Source of the DNA: Microglena sp. YARC
Lineage: Eukaryota > Chlorophyta > Chlorophyceae > Chlamydomonadales > Chlamydomonadaceae
Length of the DNA stretch: 64,000 bases
Assembly: GCA_022414725.1 (NCBI GenBank)
Contig: CM039466.1
Location: 31,986,319 to 32,050,318, forward strand
Direction: 5' to 3'
Below are positions 43,765 to 53,957 of the stretch, piece by piece. Under the pieces are notes generated by a model, which saw only the letters and a program-made list of their open reading frames with translations, did no database searches and was not told the origin of the DNA. The position numbers were made by a program, and so were the translations under genes. How positions within the stretch are numbered: the stretch's first letter is position 1; the number at the start of each line of letters is the position of its first letter.

Positions 43765-44469
43765 TTACAACGCGGTGCTTATAATAAGAGATATGATGGC
43801 ATCTTTCTTCATGGAGGCAATAGCAGTTGCTGTCACACCAGGGGTGTTCGTACTAGAAAGAAGTCTCCTAAGTTCGTCGACGCGCATAGACTTGAGTTTA
43901 CCCTCGTTCAAATTATTGGGTCGAAGAGATTCACTATCACCCTCAATAGGTACTATTTCAGTCTGTTGTGGAAAGATAGTAGCGGAACCAGTATCGGTAC
44001 TATTAGTACCACCAGCATCAACATCACCAACATCAGTATCCGTGATGACACAAGAAGTTTGTGGGGTATAATTTACAGAATGGTCCTCGATGCATGGTGA
44101 TAAATTGGAGGTAATGATCGTCCCGACAATGTCGATCATATTGTCTACCTCGTCATCTTCATTGTCATCATGGTCATCGGTATATTCTTCCCCGGAGTCG
44201 GAATCGTCTTCCACATTTGCGGACTTACCGTCACCCTTCTTCAAGACAATAACGTGATTAGTATTGTTACAAGTCTCATTACCATCGGGCGCATTCTGGC
44301 GCAACTTAGAACTCACCAAAGACAGACACTCCAATCGAACCATCTCGATACGCTTTTGCATCTTTGTGTGGATGTCCGATATAGACATGAACACATACAA
44401 CGCCGTGCACACGGCCAGGCAAGCTGTGAAAACGCTCCAAGGGATACGTGTTACAATTGTCAGTGCCAT
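43765..44469 (-). CDS. Membrane-anchored protein with C-terminal SAP-like helix pair, 234 aa
   Basis: ATG at 44469 (MALTIVTRIPWSVF); residues 10-32 are a transmembrane helix (SVFTACLAVCTALYVFMSI). Then a short coiled coil (HTKMQKRIEMVRLE), an acidic linker (EDDSDSGEEYTDD, DDNEDDEVDN), and a C-terminal LKSMRVDELRRLL ... MKKDAIISLI. The C-terminus resembles the SAP-type helix-loop-helix often appended to giant-virus membrane proteins. Candidate promoter motif TTTCATTTTACTGTTCC lies 79 bp upstream. It is one of three consecutive minus-strand genes with an N-terminal hydrophobic segment. Likely virion or internal-membrane protein; the name is inference. Confidence 0.65.
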   Translation of the reverse strand: MALTIVTRIPWSVFTACLAVCTALYVFMSISDIHTKMQKRIEMVRLECLSLVSSKLRQNAPDGNETCNNTNHVIVLKKGDGKSANVEDDSDSGEEYTDDHDDNEDDEVDNMIDIVGTIITSNLSPCIEDHSVNYTPQTSCVITDTDVGDVDAGGTNSTDTGSATIFPQQTEIVPIEGDSESLRPNNLNEGKLKSMRVDELRRLLSSTNTPGVTATAIASMKKDAIISLIISTAL

Positions 44470-44711
44470 TGAAAAGACTTTACATGTCCTTACAAATACA
44501 AAATGAACGAACGATTGACCGCGCAACCCGTTTTTCCTACAGTCGGCGGAACAGTAAAATGAAACATATATCAGATGGAAATAAATGTACGACATCGCCG
44601 TTAGAAAATTGGCGTTTCATTTATTGATTTGCGTTCGCGACATGTATCACGTCGTCACTACACTCGGTGAAACAGTAAAATGAAAAAGACTCAATAACGT
44701 TCTGCATTGTT

Positions 44712-45131
44712 TCAATTATTGCTCTTGGGTCTTGAAGAAGCTTTGGGTCTTGAAGAAGCTTTGGTTCCTGACGAAGCTTTTGGTCCTGACGAAGCCTTGG
44801 TTCCTGACGAAACTTTGGGTCCTGACGAAGCCTTGGTTCCTAACGAAGCTTTTGGTCCTGACGAAGCCTTGGTTCCTGACGAAGCCTTGGTTCCTGACGA
44901 AGCCTTGTTCGCGGATTTTTCGGTTGATTTATAATTCTTTTTGGACTTTGTAGACGACTTTGTTGGCGTCGTCTTGGAGATACTTTTTGTGGAACGAGTA
45001 ACAACATCCTTTTTTTCGGGCTTTTTGGTGAAAATATCGTTTACAATGTTAACTCCTTCTCTAGCACCTAGCATTAAAAAAGGGACTATGAATTTTTGAA
45101 ATTCAGTTGCAATTATTCCTGCTTCCAACAT
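44712..45131 (-). CDS. Lys/Ser-repeat protein with hydrophobic N-terminus, 139 aa
   Basis: ATG at 45131. Residues 1-35 (EAGIIATEFQKFIVPFLMLG) are hydrophobic or amphipathic; the rest is strongly basic, with KKPEKK and about nine KASSGT/KASSGP hexapeptides from an 18-bp repeat (44745-44905). Histone-H1-like tails of this kind occur in virion DNA-binding proteins. No enzyme motif. Plausibly a viral packaging or core protein, by composition only. Confidence 0.6.
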   Translation of the reverse strand: MLEAGIIATEFQKFIVPFLMLGAREGVNIVNDIFTKKPEKKDVVTRSTKSISKTTPTKSSTKSKKNYKSTEKSANKASSGTKASSGTKASSGPKASLGTKASSGPKVSSGTKASSGPKASSGTKASSRPKASSRPKSNN

Positions 45132-45459
45132 AGGAAGGTTCCGTTAATAAACTTAACGGAACATAAAAAAAAACTGAAACATGCAAAAAAAACTGTACAA
45201 GGACAACGTTTCAATGGACACTCTCGAAAGTACCGACAAAAGAACGATAGGGAGTCTGCAGGATGGAGAGCCGTAATCTAAAAAAGAACCACGATATTCT
45301 CTTGCAATTTTTTTGATTATATTATGGTATTGGTGTTCCACTGCCCCGTGGATTTCTACACCATTAGGTTACACCGTAAGGCGTGCCGTACACGAAGCGG
45401 TTTCATTTTAGTATTCCTTTGACTGTACAGTCGGAGACACAAATTGTGGGACACATTAA
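45132..45459. other. AT-rich intergenic region
   Basis: No gene seen. It contains one TTTCATTTTAGTATTCC motif (45401-45417) and gactgtacagtcggagacac (45421-45440), the latter shared in part with 21790-21815. Confidence 0.5.
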
Positions 45460-45806
45460 AATGGGCGTTCCTTCTTCCCAGCGGATTTTTTAAAATCTTG
45501 TCACCATGTTAAGACACAGAGAGACAGGCAGTCAATAGGAAGCTGACACTGAGTCACTAAATGATGACTCAGTTCTACGGGAAGCTATCACTATGGGAAG
45601 CTATCAGGGCCGATAGTTCTAAGGGAGTACATAAGTAGTCACCAAGTCATAAAACGCTTGAGAGCACCGCAATTCATGTTCTGCTCATATTTTAGAGCCT
45701 CCGGAACGACTCGCTTGCCTGAGATATCAGCACGGAGGATCACAATTCCGCTCAAGACCATGTTTTGCAACCAGTAAAAATCGGCCGGGAGGCTGGAACA
45801 CATCCC
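45460..45806. mobile_element. MITE copy 3, longer form, about 347 bp
   Basis: Left end AATGGGCGTTCCTTCTTCC-CAGCGGATTTTTT; right end of the MITE 2 type (ccagtaaaaatcggccgggaggctggaacaca). Its right 140 bp match MITE copy 2 (gcctccRgaacgactcgct; cagcac; aatYccg; accatgtttYg). The left 200 bp are unrelated. The right tip is eroded, so the duplication (TTAA on the left) cannot be confirmed. It ends 20 bp before the stop of the next gene. Confidence 0.7.
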
Positions 45807-45826
45807 CCATCAGGATGTGATGGAGC

Positions 45827-48800
45827 TCACACACACCCATCCTCGATGAGGGTGTCACCCTTGATAGCATTGATAGCCTTCTTCTTCAACTGAGCTACCT
45901 GCTCAGCATCCAACCGAAACCTCTTCTGCTTGAGCTCTCCATCATCTAACAAGAGAACCATCAAAAAGTCCTCGCGACGATATTTAACTTGCTGTGAACG
46001 CTGATTCTTCGGGAACTCAAACATGCCATCGACACACTCAGAATCGGATTTGATGTACACGCCCTGGACGTAGAAATATCCTTTACTCTCTCTGATGGAG
46101 GTCACCTTGAACGCGTACACACGACGCGGATCATCTCCGTCGGGAGAATCACTCAAACGCACAGCGTATTTGTCAGACGGTTCGCTGCAAACTGCAAACC
46201 CGACTTCTCCAGGCTTGGGAATCTCGTCATCATCATCATCATCACAGGTGTGTTTCGGCTCGGTGATAGTCATCCGCTTGGATGCGTGCCGCTTGGATGC
46301 GTGCCGGTCGGATGCGTGCCGCTTGGATGCGTGCCGCTTGGATGCGTGTATGGGATCAGGAAGGTCACACGCTGTCTCTTCACAAGGATTGGCATTGAAG
46401 TCCCATAGTCGTTCCCGAGATGGGCCGGCGTCCCCGAGGGCCCGCACAGGTACCGTGTTGAATGCCAGTGCACCGTAATTTTTCATCGCGGATGGGTGGA
46501 TGTAAAACATGAGCCGCAGCATGTGGCTCAGATCCAGGTCAGCCATTTGTGGATTGTCCGCTGCCTCATTCAGCTGTTTCCACTTGGTTCCTCGAATATG
46601 TCCAGAATTAGCCAACCAGCCGACATCGTAGACCTTGTACACAGCATTCTTGAATCCAAGCTTCCAGTTGGAGGGAAGCATGCTCGTCTCGATGAAGACG
46701 TGTCTGAGGTCCAGCATCGGAGCAAGAACGGACATGCTCTCGGCAACAGTTTGCTTCCGCTGTCCTCCGTCGTAGGCAATGCAGTCCTTCGGTTTGATCA
46801 AGTCATGCAGGAACTTCAAACTAGTCTCAACGGAGAGATTTCCACCAGAGATGGTGGTGTCCAGAATAACATCAAGGTGTGCAATCACGGCGGTGACCTT
46901 GTCGGCAACTTCCTCTGGCAGCTCACCAGTCGCCAGCTCATGTGTATTCACCGGGTCCACGTAGTTCCCAGGAAAGTGGTGGTGCCACCTCCTTACATTC
47001 GCAACCAGGGCATTCACGACATCCCGCTTCTCATCCTCCAAATGGGACACATCCATGGGGATAGGCACGATATTCTCAACACCGGTGCCGGTATGGTACT
47101 TCAGTGTGTTTGGATTGCTCGAGTACACTTTCTCGATCGTCTGTGTGTCACCATGACCATACTGGTGGAAACGCAAGAATTCCAGACATCGCGTTTTGTC
47201 CAACGGATTCGCCAAGTTACCCAGCGTCAAATTCTCCGTGACGTCAATGACACCCCTCTTGTTTTGCTTCTTCACGTGCAGGATGCTAAGCATGGCAAGG
47301 GTTGCTGCTGCTAGGTACCTTGAGGCGTATGGAGAAAAGTCATTGACAGGGCTGTTATCCTTGCCACACAGATCGGGGTCCACTCCTTTGGCATTCGAGT
47401 CGGATGAAGCCCAGTAGGTGAACTTCCCTTCCTTCCCCCTCTTCGCAAAAACGCGCTGCTGAATGTTATCAGTTGGGTCCAAGAATCCGATGTCGTAGAG
47501 AAACATGAACCGAACTGCAAAGCAGAAGGCGTGCAGAAATGACAACATCGATGCAGAGCCGGGAAGTGTGCTGTGGATGTGTGTCAAGTTCTTCATCTGA
47601 CGCTTACCCTTCCAGGTAAGCTCCATATACTCTTTCACATAGCTGAGGACTTCGGGCACGAACGCCCCGACTATGGCTGGAACTCTCGAAGTGACACTGA
47701 CACCGTCCTTGCTCTTCATCGAAATGAAAAACGTGATGTCACTGAAAGACAAACTGGTTGCCTCGATTGTCCGGCTCACACGCGTCATTATCATCACCTG
47801 CAAAGCAAACAAGTCAGGTATTAGATCCCGATATAATGGGCGTTCCAGCCTCCCGGAGGATTTTTTGAAATGTCTACTCAGAATTTAGAGCCTCCAGAAC
47901 GACTCGCTAGCCTGATATATCAGCACAGACAGAGGAATCACAATTCCGATCCAGACCATGTTTCGAAACCAGTAAAAATCATCCGGGAGGCTTGAACACA
48001 CATTGTATGTGCTACTACGGTTGCAAAGTCGATCGTTGTTTATTACCTGCTCAAGGTACCAAAGCATAGAGTTTTTGGCGCTCTGGAACTTTCTTGAAGG
48101 GAGACTGGGTCCTCTGCTGTTATCTGGGAGGTCACTTGGCGGAGGGTTATCTTTTGTAAACGCATTGACGGTCCCCAATAGCAAGGCTGCCTTGTAAACG
48201 ATTGCCGCGAACGGAGGCACCACAGAGTTCCTTGTATCCGTTTTTCTGTCCTCCATTAGAGCCTTGTACGCACTCTGCGTTGTCGGGTCATCGATTTCGT
48301 ACAACGTGCTCACATTGTGACTGCAAGGGCCTTCGACGCTCTTCTTTGCAGACCGCATAGACACTGTCTCTTGCACATTCCTCCCGATCAGTTGCATCAC
48401 TCGTTTTATGTCCGTGTTCAGAATCGTGTACGACAGCATCTTTTTCCTGAACTTCAGCAAATCCATAACATAGGACGTTGGGTACGTCACTAGAGTCGTG
48501 ACAGATGTGACAAAGTTGAAGTTGGTTCTATCCGCATCCACATCAGCCTCAATAAAGTTGTTCCACAAAAGATTGACGACTAGGACAAAAGATTTAATGA
48601 CCTTCGCAACCAGCAATTCCTCCACGATGCGCTCCCACTTCACCAACTGCATACGATTGCTAGTCACGATGTCCCTCACATGGGACTCTGTCGGAGGGGA
48701 TGACTGGCGAATGATGACGCTCAACAGCCAATGGAAAAAACCAATGCGCAAGGTCCTGTCGTCCACGACACTGGTTAGTTCGTTGTCCCCGGTTGGCTTC

Positions 48801-48859
48801 TTGCGATAGACGATTGTCTTGTTGACACGACGGATGATAGAGACCCATCGTATCCCCAA
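45827..48859 (-). CDS. Large intron-containing protein of unknown function, about 927 aa
   Basis: Two minus-strand frames (48859-48047 and 47797-45827) join in phase 0 across a 249-bp intron with donor CAG|GTAATA and acceptor TTTGCTTTGCAG|GTG. The protein is soluble-looking, with a helical N-terminal part, a segment LGNLANPLDKTRCLEFLRFHQYGHGD, five HASKR pentapeptides (46268-46350) followed by seven Asp, and a beta-rich C-terminal domain ending in a Lys-rich helix. I recognise no family. The frame opens at 48859 with TTG after a TGA, so the true 5' end is not visible. An ATG at 48890 opens a different frame (MLTNTDTCTTDWGYDG), suggesting a frameshift near 48800 or a missing exon. A spliced gene amid viral genes may be host, virus or transposon cargo. 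Confidence 0.6.
47798..48046 (-). other. Intron containing a MITE
   Basis: GTAATAAAC at the 5' side and a pyrimidine-rich TTTGCTTTGCAG at the 3' side; removal keeps phase. About two thirds of the intron is MITE copy 2. Without the MITE the intron would be about 75 bp. Confidence 0.8.
47835..48004. mobile_element. MITE copy 2, 170 bp, inside the intron
   Basis: Left end AATGGGCGTTCCAGCCTCC-CGGAGGATTTTTT; right end catccgggaggcttgaacacacatt. Flanks atat / gtat, a 4-bp duplication with one mismatch. The interior is the reverse complement of MITE copy 1. Confidence 0.85.
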
Positions 48860-48956
48860 TCAGTTGTGCAGGTATCTGTGTTTGTTAACATGATTGATTG
48901 TTGTAAATAAATGACTAGGTATCGTGAATTTATAGAGGACGATCTTTGCTCATCAT

Positions 48957-49016
48957 GCGGTTTCCGTCTACTGCATGCGGTTTCCGTCTACTGCATGCGG
49001 TTTCCGTCTACTTCTA
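48957..49016. repeat. 20-bp tandem repeat, 3 copies
   Basis: tgcggtttccgtctactgca occurs three times head to tail in the 200-bp gap between the unknown spliced gene and the exonuclease remnant. Confidence 0.9.
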
Positions 49017-49059
49017 CTACATTCAGCGGATGCCCTAACGATGACATTCCCGATGACGT

Positions 49060-50760
49060 CAAGGTCCACATGCGGAATTATTGCATGGCACTCCCACGTC
49101 CGCTCCCGTAAATACGTACGCAACCGGTAACTGGACGGAAACATGAACGCGCACTCGTCGGATCGGGTGACGGCGTCCGAACACATAACGTCCACCGCGG
49201 ACGCCAAGGGGCGAGACGGTAGAATGAGAAGAGAAATAGTTGATCCCTATCAACGGCGTCAATCCCCATTGTAGAAGCCGCCTTGTGCACACGGGATACG
49301 AAACGCTCTAGTGTGCGGTCAAGTGTAGAGAAGTGGTCATCGAGTTCCTCGATGATATGCGGTGTCGACTCGCTCAGAAGTGTTGGATGTCAAGTGCGAG
49401 AGGCGCGTAATCATACGGGTACGTCCAACCCACACTATACAGCTTCTGGTCACCAAGGTAACGCAGTGTCCACGCAAGTCCCGCCACGAACGCCATCGCG
49501 GCTTCGCGGATCCGCGCAGCGGAACCAGCTGCCCCGCCCACAAATAGAGCGTTGTAGTATCGTCGACGCCAAAGAACATCGCATGCGGCGTGGTGAACGA
49601 AGTCGACGATGCCGCTCTCCGGATTCTCCAAAGGGTACCTTTTCTCCCCCCTCCCTGCATATGCATCGCCAGCATACCGTACGCATTAGTACTACTGCTA
49701 CTAGTACCGTTTCTCTTCGACATTTGCGTGTACGTTCTCGCGCACTGCTCATTGTACCAAGCATCCTCCTCGCGCGCGAGCTGGTGCTCGTTCTCCGCTA
49801 TACTTGACATAAACGAGCGTAGAGCACTCAACGAAATGCCTGCCGTTAACGTCAGGTCCTCCGGTAGACAGCCAAGGGGGGGGAGAGGTGCGCGCATTAG
49901 ACCCGTGTCCTCCTCCAGCTAATGAGTGGTACATGGACAGCAGTATGCTCAACCCATTCGTTTTGAGACGAAAGTCCGGTCAGAGAAGGGATGAAGTCGT
50001 TTCCAAGCAATAGACAGATTACGACGAAGTCACGGACGTTTATGTTGCGCTCCAGCTGAGTGCGGAGCGATCGCACCGTTAAGGATGCAGTCACCTCCAC
50101 AACCACCGGGAGTCTCACGGTACAACTCAATCGCGTTCCAATGAGGAGAGAGCAACGACATTAGGATGAGGTCCGCGTCCAATCCGTGCACAAGCACGGA
50201 TAGCGATTGCGAATCCCTGTACGAGGCGGTGATATGCCGGAAAGATCTTCTGCTCACCCTCCCCTGACTCGAGGTCGGTGGACAGAACCACCTCGACAGA
50301 AGGGCATGTGCACAAAAAACGCGCAGAGAACCCTTGGAGACCGCGGCGAAGGTGCATGAAGGGGGTGGCAGGAGATATGTGGGCACGGTCCAGGTACGTT
50401 TCATCTCGGTTTCTGGGGGGTGGTTGTTCGTCTCTCCATCACAGTGTCGTCGCTGTGTCAATTCGTGCACAAACTACGATTCCGCTGTTGCTGCATCTTC
50501 GCTAGAGGAGCGGTGCCATCTACAGAGACGGAACAACAACTTGGCTGGACGGGTACAACATACAAGATATTCAAGTCGATCCATCGAATGTTGGACGACC
50601 TGCTCGGGTGTGGTGTTGGAAACCTTGAAAGAGCGTCGTGGACTACCGGCGTTAAAATCCGATGTTCACGTGATCGTACATGCGGTTCAGGGGAGCGCAC
50701 ATCGCGAACACAAGAAGGATAACGCCTTCCGAAGGTGAGAAAACAGGTACGGGGATACCC
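49060..50760 (-). pseudogene. XRN-type 5'-3' exoribonuclease, multiply frameshifted
   Basis: The family degrades 5'-monophosphate RNA; several giant viruses encode one. Family motifs occur in order on the minus strand but in different frames: EQVVQHSMDRLEYLV near 50600, DGTAPLAKMQQQRNRS (50520-50473), ISPATPFMHLRRGLQG near 50370, SGEGEQKIF (50267-50241), HGLDADLILMSLLSPHW near 50175, FVVICLLLGNDFIPSLTGLS (50028-49969) and GWTYPYDYAPLALDI (49430-49386). C-terminal sequence continues to about 49060. At least five frame changes. A long insert-like region (49450-49900) lies between the nuclease core and the YPYHYAP-type motif. The most N-terminal motif (MGVP) and start were not found. Inactive as read. 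Confidence 0.85.
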
Positions 50761-51267
50761 ATTCATACAAAACACAAAATGAGATAATGCCTGTAGGTCT
50801 TTACACTTCTTGTTCTCAAATAAAGTGGGACACACCTTATAATCATCCAGACTGCATATCGTTGCTTTTGGGCAACGTAGGGGGTGTGCAGCAAGTTGAA
50901 GAGGTTCTCGAAATATTCATGAGTCGCCTCTTTTGGTTAAACCGTTTCAACCGTCTGTAACTTCACTGAACTTGTTGGACCACCTTTTTGAAGATGTCTG
51001 TCATTCCTTTGACGATCATCGGCTTCGCCCCCGACCACTACCCCCCCCTCTCCTCCGCATTTTTTGCATCTTGCTTCTTTACAATATCCCGGCAATCTTT
51101 CCGGAGAATTAGGGCGATATTCCTTACGCATGTGCATGATCGTCTCGAAACTGTATAGGTTGAAAGATATCAACATAGCAAAAGAGATCAACACAATTTA
51201 TCTTACCCATCCCTGTACACGGTGGTCGTTCGTTCTCTTGATTCATGGTTTTTTTTTAATTTAAGAA
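50761..51267. other. No supported gene
   Basis: About 500 bp between the exonuclease remnant and the next ORFs. Open frames are short and lack recognisable motifs. Confidence 0.5.
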
Positions 51268-52360
51268 ATGAAACGAATCCAAACAATGAAGCAAAGAAAT
51301 ATTATTAACGAGGGAGGTTTCAACGTCATTTTCGAGATCGAACTCCTTAAAAATGATGTGCAGTCCGGAGGGAGACGTATTTCGTCGTGGACACGTTCAA
51401 CGTACACACAGAGAGAACTGTTGTCGGTTAGGTACAACAGTCTCAAGACACTGACACATGCGTACCCTAGCAAAGAAGTCGTTAATAAGGAAATTCAAAA
51501 AACATCAGTAATAGACGTGCGCCTGATAACCTCGACGCCGTTTCTCAGTATATTCCTCACCTAAACTGTGGGAACGAAAACGACGCCGTCAAAGAAAACA
51601 AAGTACACGCAATCCTCCGTACATCATTCATAAAGAGCATGCCGGAATGGAACATGCTCTGGAAAATATTTTTCAAACTCGGAGTCATAGCAGCACACCA
51701 CAAACCTGTAGACGCATTCACGTCCCCCCACAGGAATGACAACTACATTGTAACACTATGCATAACGCATAGCAAAGGAATCTATCGTGTCCTGAGGCGG
51801 TTCACAGGTGATTTAGGGTCAAAAGAGTTCACAAAGAAGCTCACGCTAGGGCGAATTTCTCGATTGTAGCAGAAGCCGTCTAGACACAACTCTCTTACTT
51901 TTCATTGTACGGATTTCTACCCACCACGGAGATGTCAAGTGAACAACATCCTATGGAAGGACATGCCAGACGGATGTATCATTGTGCGCTTGGCAGACTA
52001 CGAGTACATGGTGCAAATTCCTGATCACGTTGCACTGAACTCGTTAGACATGTCTGTAGTAACCGATCTGTACGCGTCCCCATTTAGCGTTTCAGCACAA
52101 ACATCGATAGCTCGTTGTCTACTTCCAAAGCAAAAGCATACTCATCCCCCAAGGACATCAACGCACGCACTATCACGCCAAATCATGGGGAGCCGTACTC
52201 TCAAAGCCACACACGCACACAAACGACAAGCAGGGAAACAAAAACTGGAGGTTGCGACTACCAACATGCTCGTATCGAAAAAGCGGACCTCTACAGCCTA
52301 GGACTTGTCACTCGCCGCATTTCGGATCAAGCTCAATCACCAGCCAAAAAAAGTTCATAA
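51268..52360 (+). pseudogene. Decayed plus-strand gene(s), unassigned
   Basis: ATG at 51268 opens 98 codons (MKRIQTMKQRNIINEGGFNV). After its stop at 51562 another frame continues from about 51570 with SMPEWNMLWKIFFKLGV, HHKPVDAFTSPHRNDNYIVTL and GIYRVLRRFTGDLGSKEFTKK to 51869, then NNILWKDMPDGCIIVRLADYEYMVQIP in a third frame from 51939. Balanced composition and hand-over between frames suggest one or two frameshifted genes with structured domains. No family recognised. Confidence 0.4.
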
Positions 52361-52799
52361 ACAAGCTATCTGGGTTCGTCAGAAATCTCGTCACTATCGA
52401 ACAAATGCCGATTGGTCAATTCGACCCCACAAAGAAACTCCGGTATACTGCCTCAAACAAACACCGGACTGTATCATGACCTATATCGACTGCGACCATC
52501 CACACTGTCACAGATCGAACAAGCTTCACGACGAAGAAATCAACTGCCACCAATTTACTCCCATTTATCCGCAGGAACGCCCATTTTATCGCGGTTTACG
52601 TCCCCAATCTGAGAATTTAAAAAATAGCGTAAAAAGAAAAGGGAATAATTATGAGAAACGTGATTCATCGCAAACGACACACAGTATTTCGCAGACACTG
52701 TTATGAGCACAAGCTCATCTTGTATATATACCCTTTGGACCCTGAGCACACACTAACGAAGACATTCAACATGTTTCGCAGCACAACATAAGGTCCAAG
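52361..52799. other. Unassigned, with a relic transposon end
   Basis: A plus-strand frame to 52706 includes His/Cys residues (TYIDCDHPHCHRSNKLHDEEINCH) that could bind metal, but it runs through atccgcaggaacgcccatt (52567-52585), a shortened terminus of the AATGGGCG transposon family. I cannot separate gene from insertion. Confidence 0.3.
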
Positions 52800-53235
52800 T
52801 GATCGTCGTGAGAACAAAGGAAGAAGAAGGAGTAGTATCTTGAAGAAGAAAGAAGGAGTAGCTATTCTGAAGAAGAAGAAGGAAAGTAGTATCTGAAGAA
52901 GAAGAAGAGTAGTATCTGAAGAAGAAGAAGGAGTATTCCTGGGACCTGGACCTGCGACCTGGACCTGGACCTGGAAGAAGGAGGAGTATCTGAAGAGAAG
53001 GAGTATCTGAAGAAGAAGGGTATCTGAAGAAGAAGGCAGTATCTGCAAGAAGGAGGGTATCTGAAGAAGGAGGAGTATCTGAAGAAGGAGGAGTATCTAA
53101 AGAAGGAGGAGGTATCTGAAGAAGGAATAGGACCTGGACCTGAAGGATTAGGACTGGACACTGAAGGCAGTTAGTAGGACCTGGACTGAAGGAAGTAGGA
53201 CCTGGACCTGGACCTGGACCCTGGAACGAAGATGT
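52800..53235. repeat. GA-rich low-complexity tract with two short motifs
   Basis: Irregular repeats of gaagaagaaggagtatctga (about 52820-53120) are mixed with (gacctg)n hexamers at 52940-52975, 53130-53160 and 53180-53222. No gene. Confidence 0.85.
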
Positions 53236-53957
53236 GGAAGAATACAACTGACATTAAATTAGTGGAGGTGATTTTGGTTGTAAAAACTCAAAAAAATGAC
53301 TTATGTTGTAAGAAGTACAAGTGACAAACAGTCTTTCTTTGTTTATTCAACTGATATGAACGCTAAAAAGGAATATTGATGACGTAAGGGTGCTTGTCGG
53401 TGGTACTGATGATGCTTCAAAAACAATTAAAACATCTAAACAAAAGGAATTCAGAAGGCGCTCCTCCGCTCTGATAACACTACTACCAATGGAACGTAAG
53501 AGACTGTTAGGATCATTGATGTAGATGGGCCAGTGGCAGGTCCGTTATTCCTTCTCTCAGTCTTCATGAATGCAAATGATTTCATCTTCCAAATTTCCGT
53601 TCCGGGAGGTTTGACGTTTTTCAGCGAGTTGATGCTAAGGAGGAACGAGTGATTACAATGTAACGAGTCGTCAATCTATGCAAGATTGCAGATCTTTTTA
53701 TGTCGAAGCGTTCTGTTGCTAAACAACCCTTGCATACTTGATTCTAGTAAAGTTGGTAGAGACTATTCGATTCATAATCGAGGGATATTGTCTCTTCTCA
53801 CACAAAGTGTCGATATCAGGAACAAAAAGGTATCCCTGCTTTATAGCCAGGGCGTTCGTTCACTCGTTCATAGAGGCGGAACGGAGATATATTGTCCGTA
53901 TCATACTGATAAGGTCTAGCTGTCACATTCGCGTTTTTCCACCCTTATCTCTCTCCC
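53236..53957. other. No supported gene before the gap
   Basis: About 720 bp of AT-rich unique sequence. Short open frames only; no motif recognised. Confidence 0.5.

Noticed and set aside
47885..48002. C-terminal codons of the upstream half of the 927-residue gene (LPDDFYWFRNMVW...)
   Set aside because: They are translated from MITE copy 2 and lie within a predicted intron.
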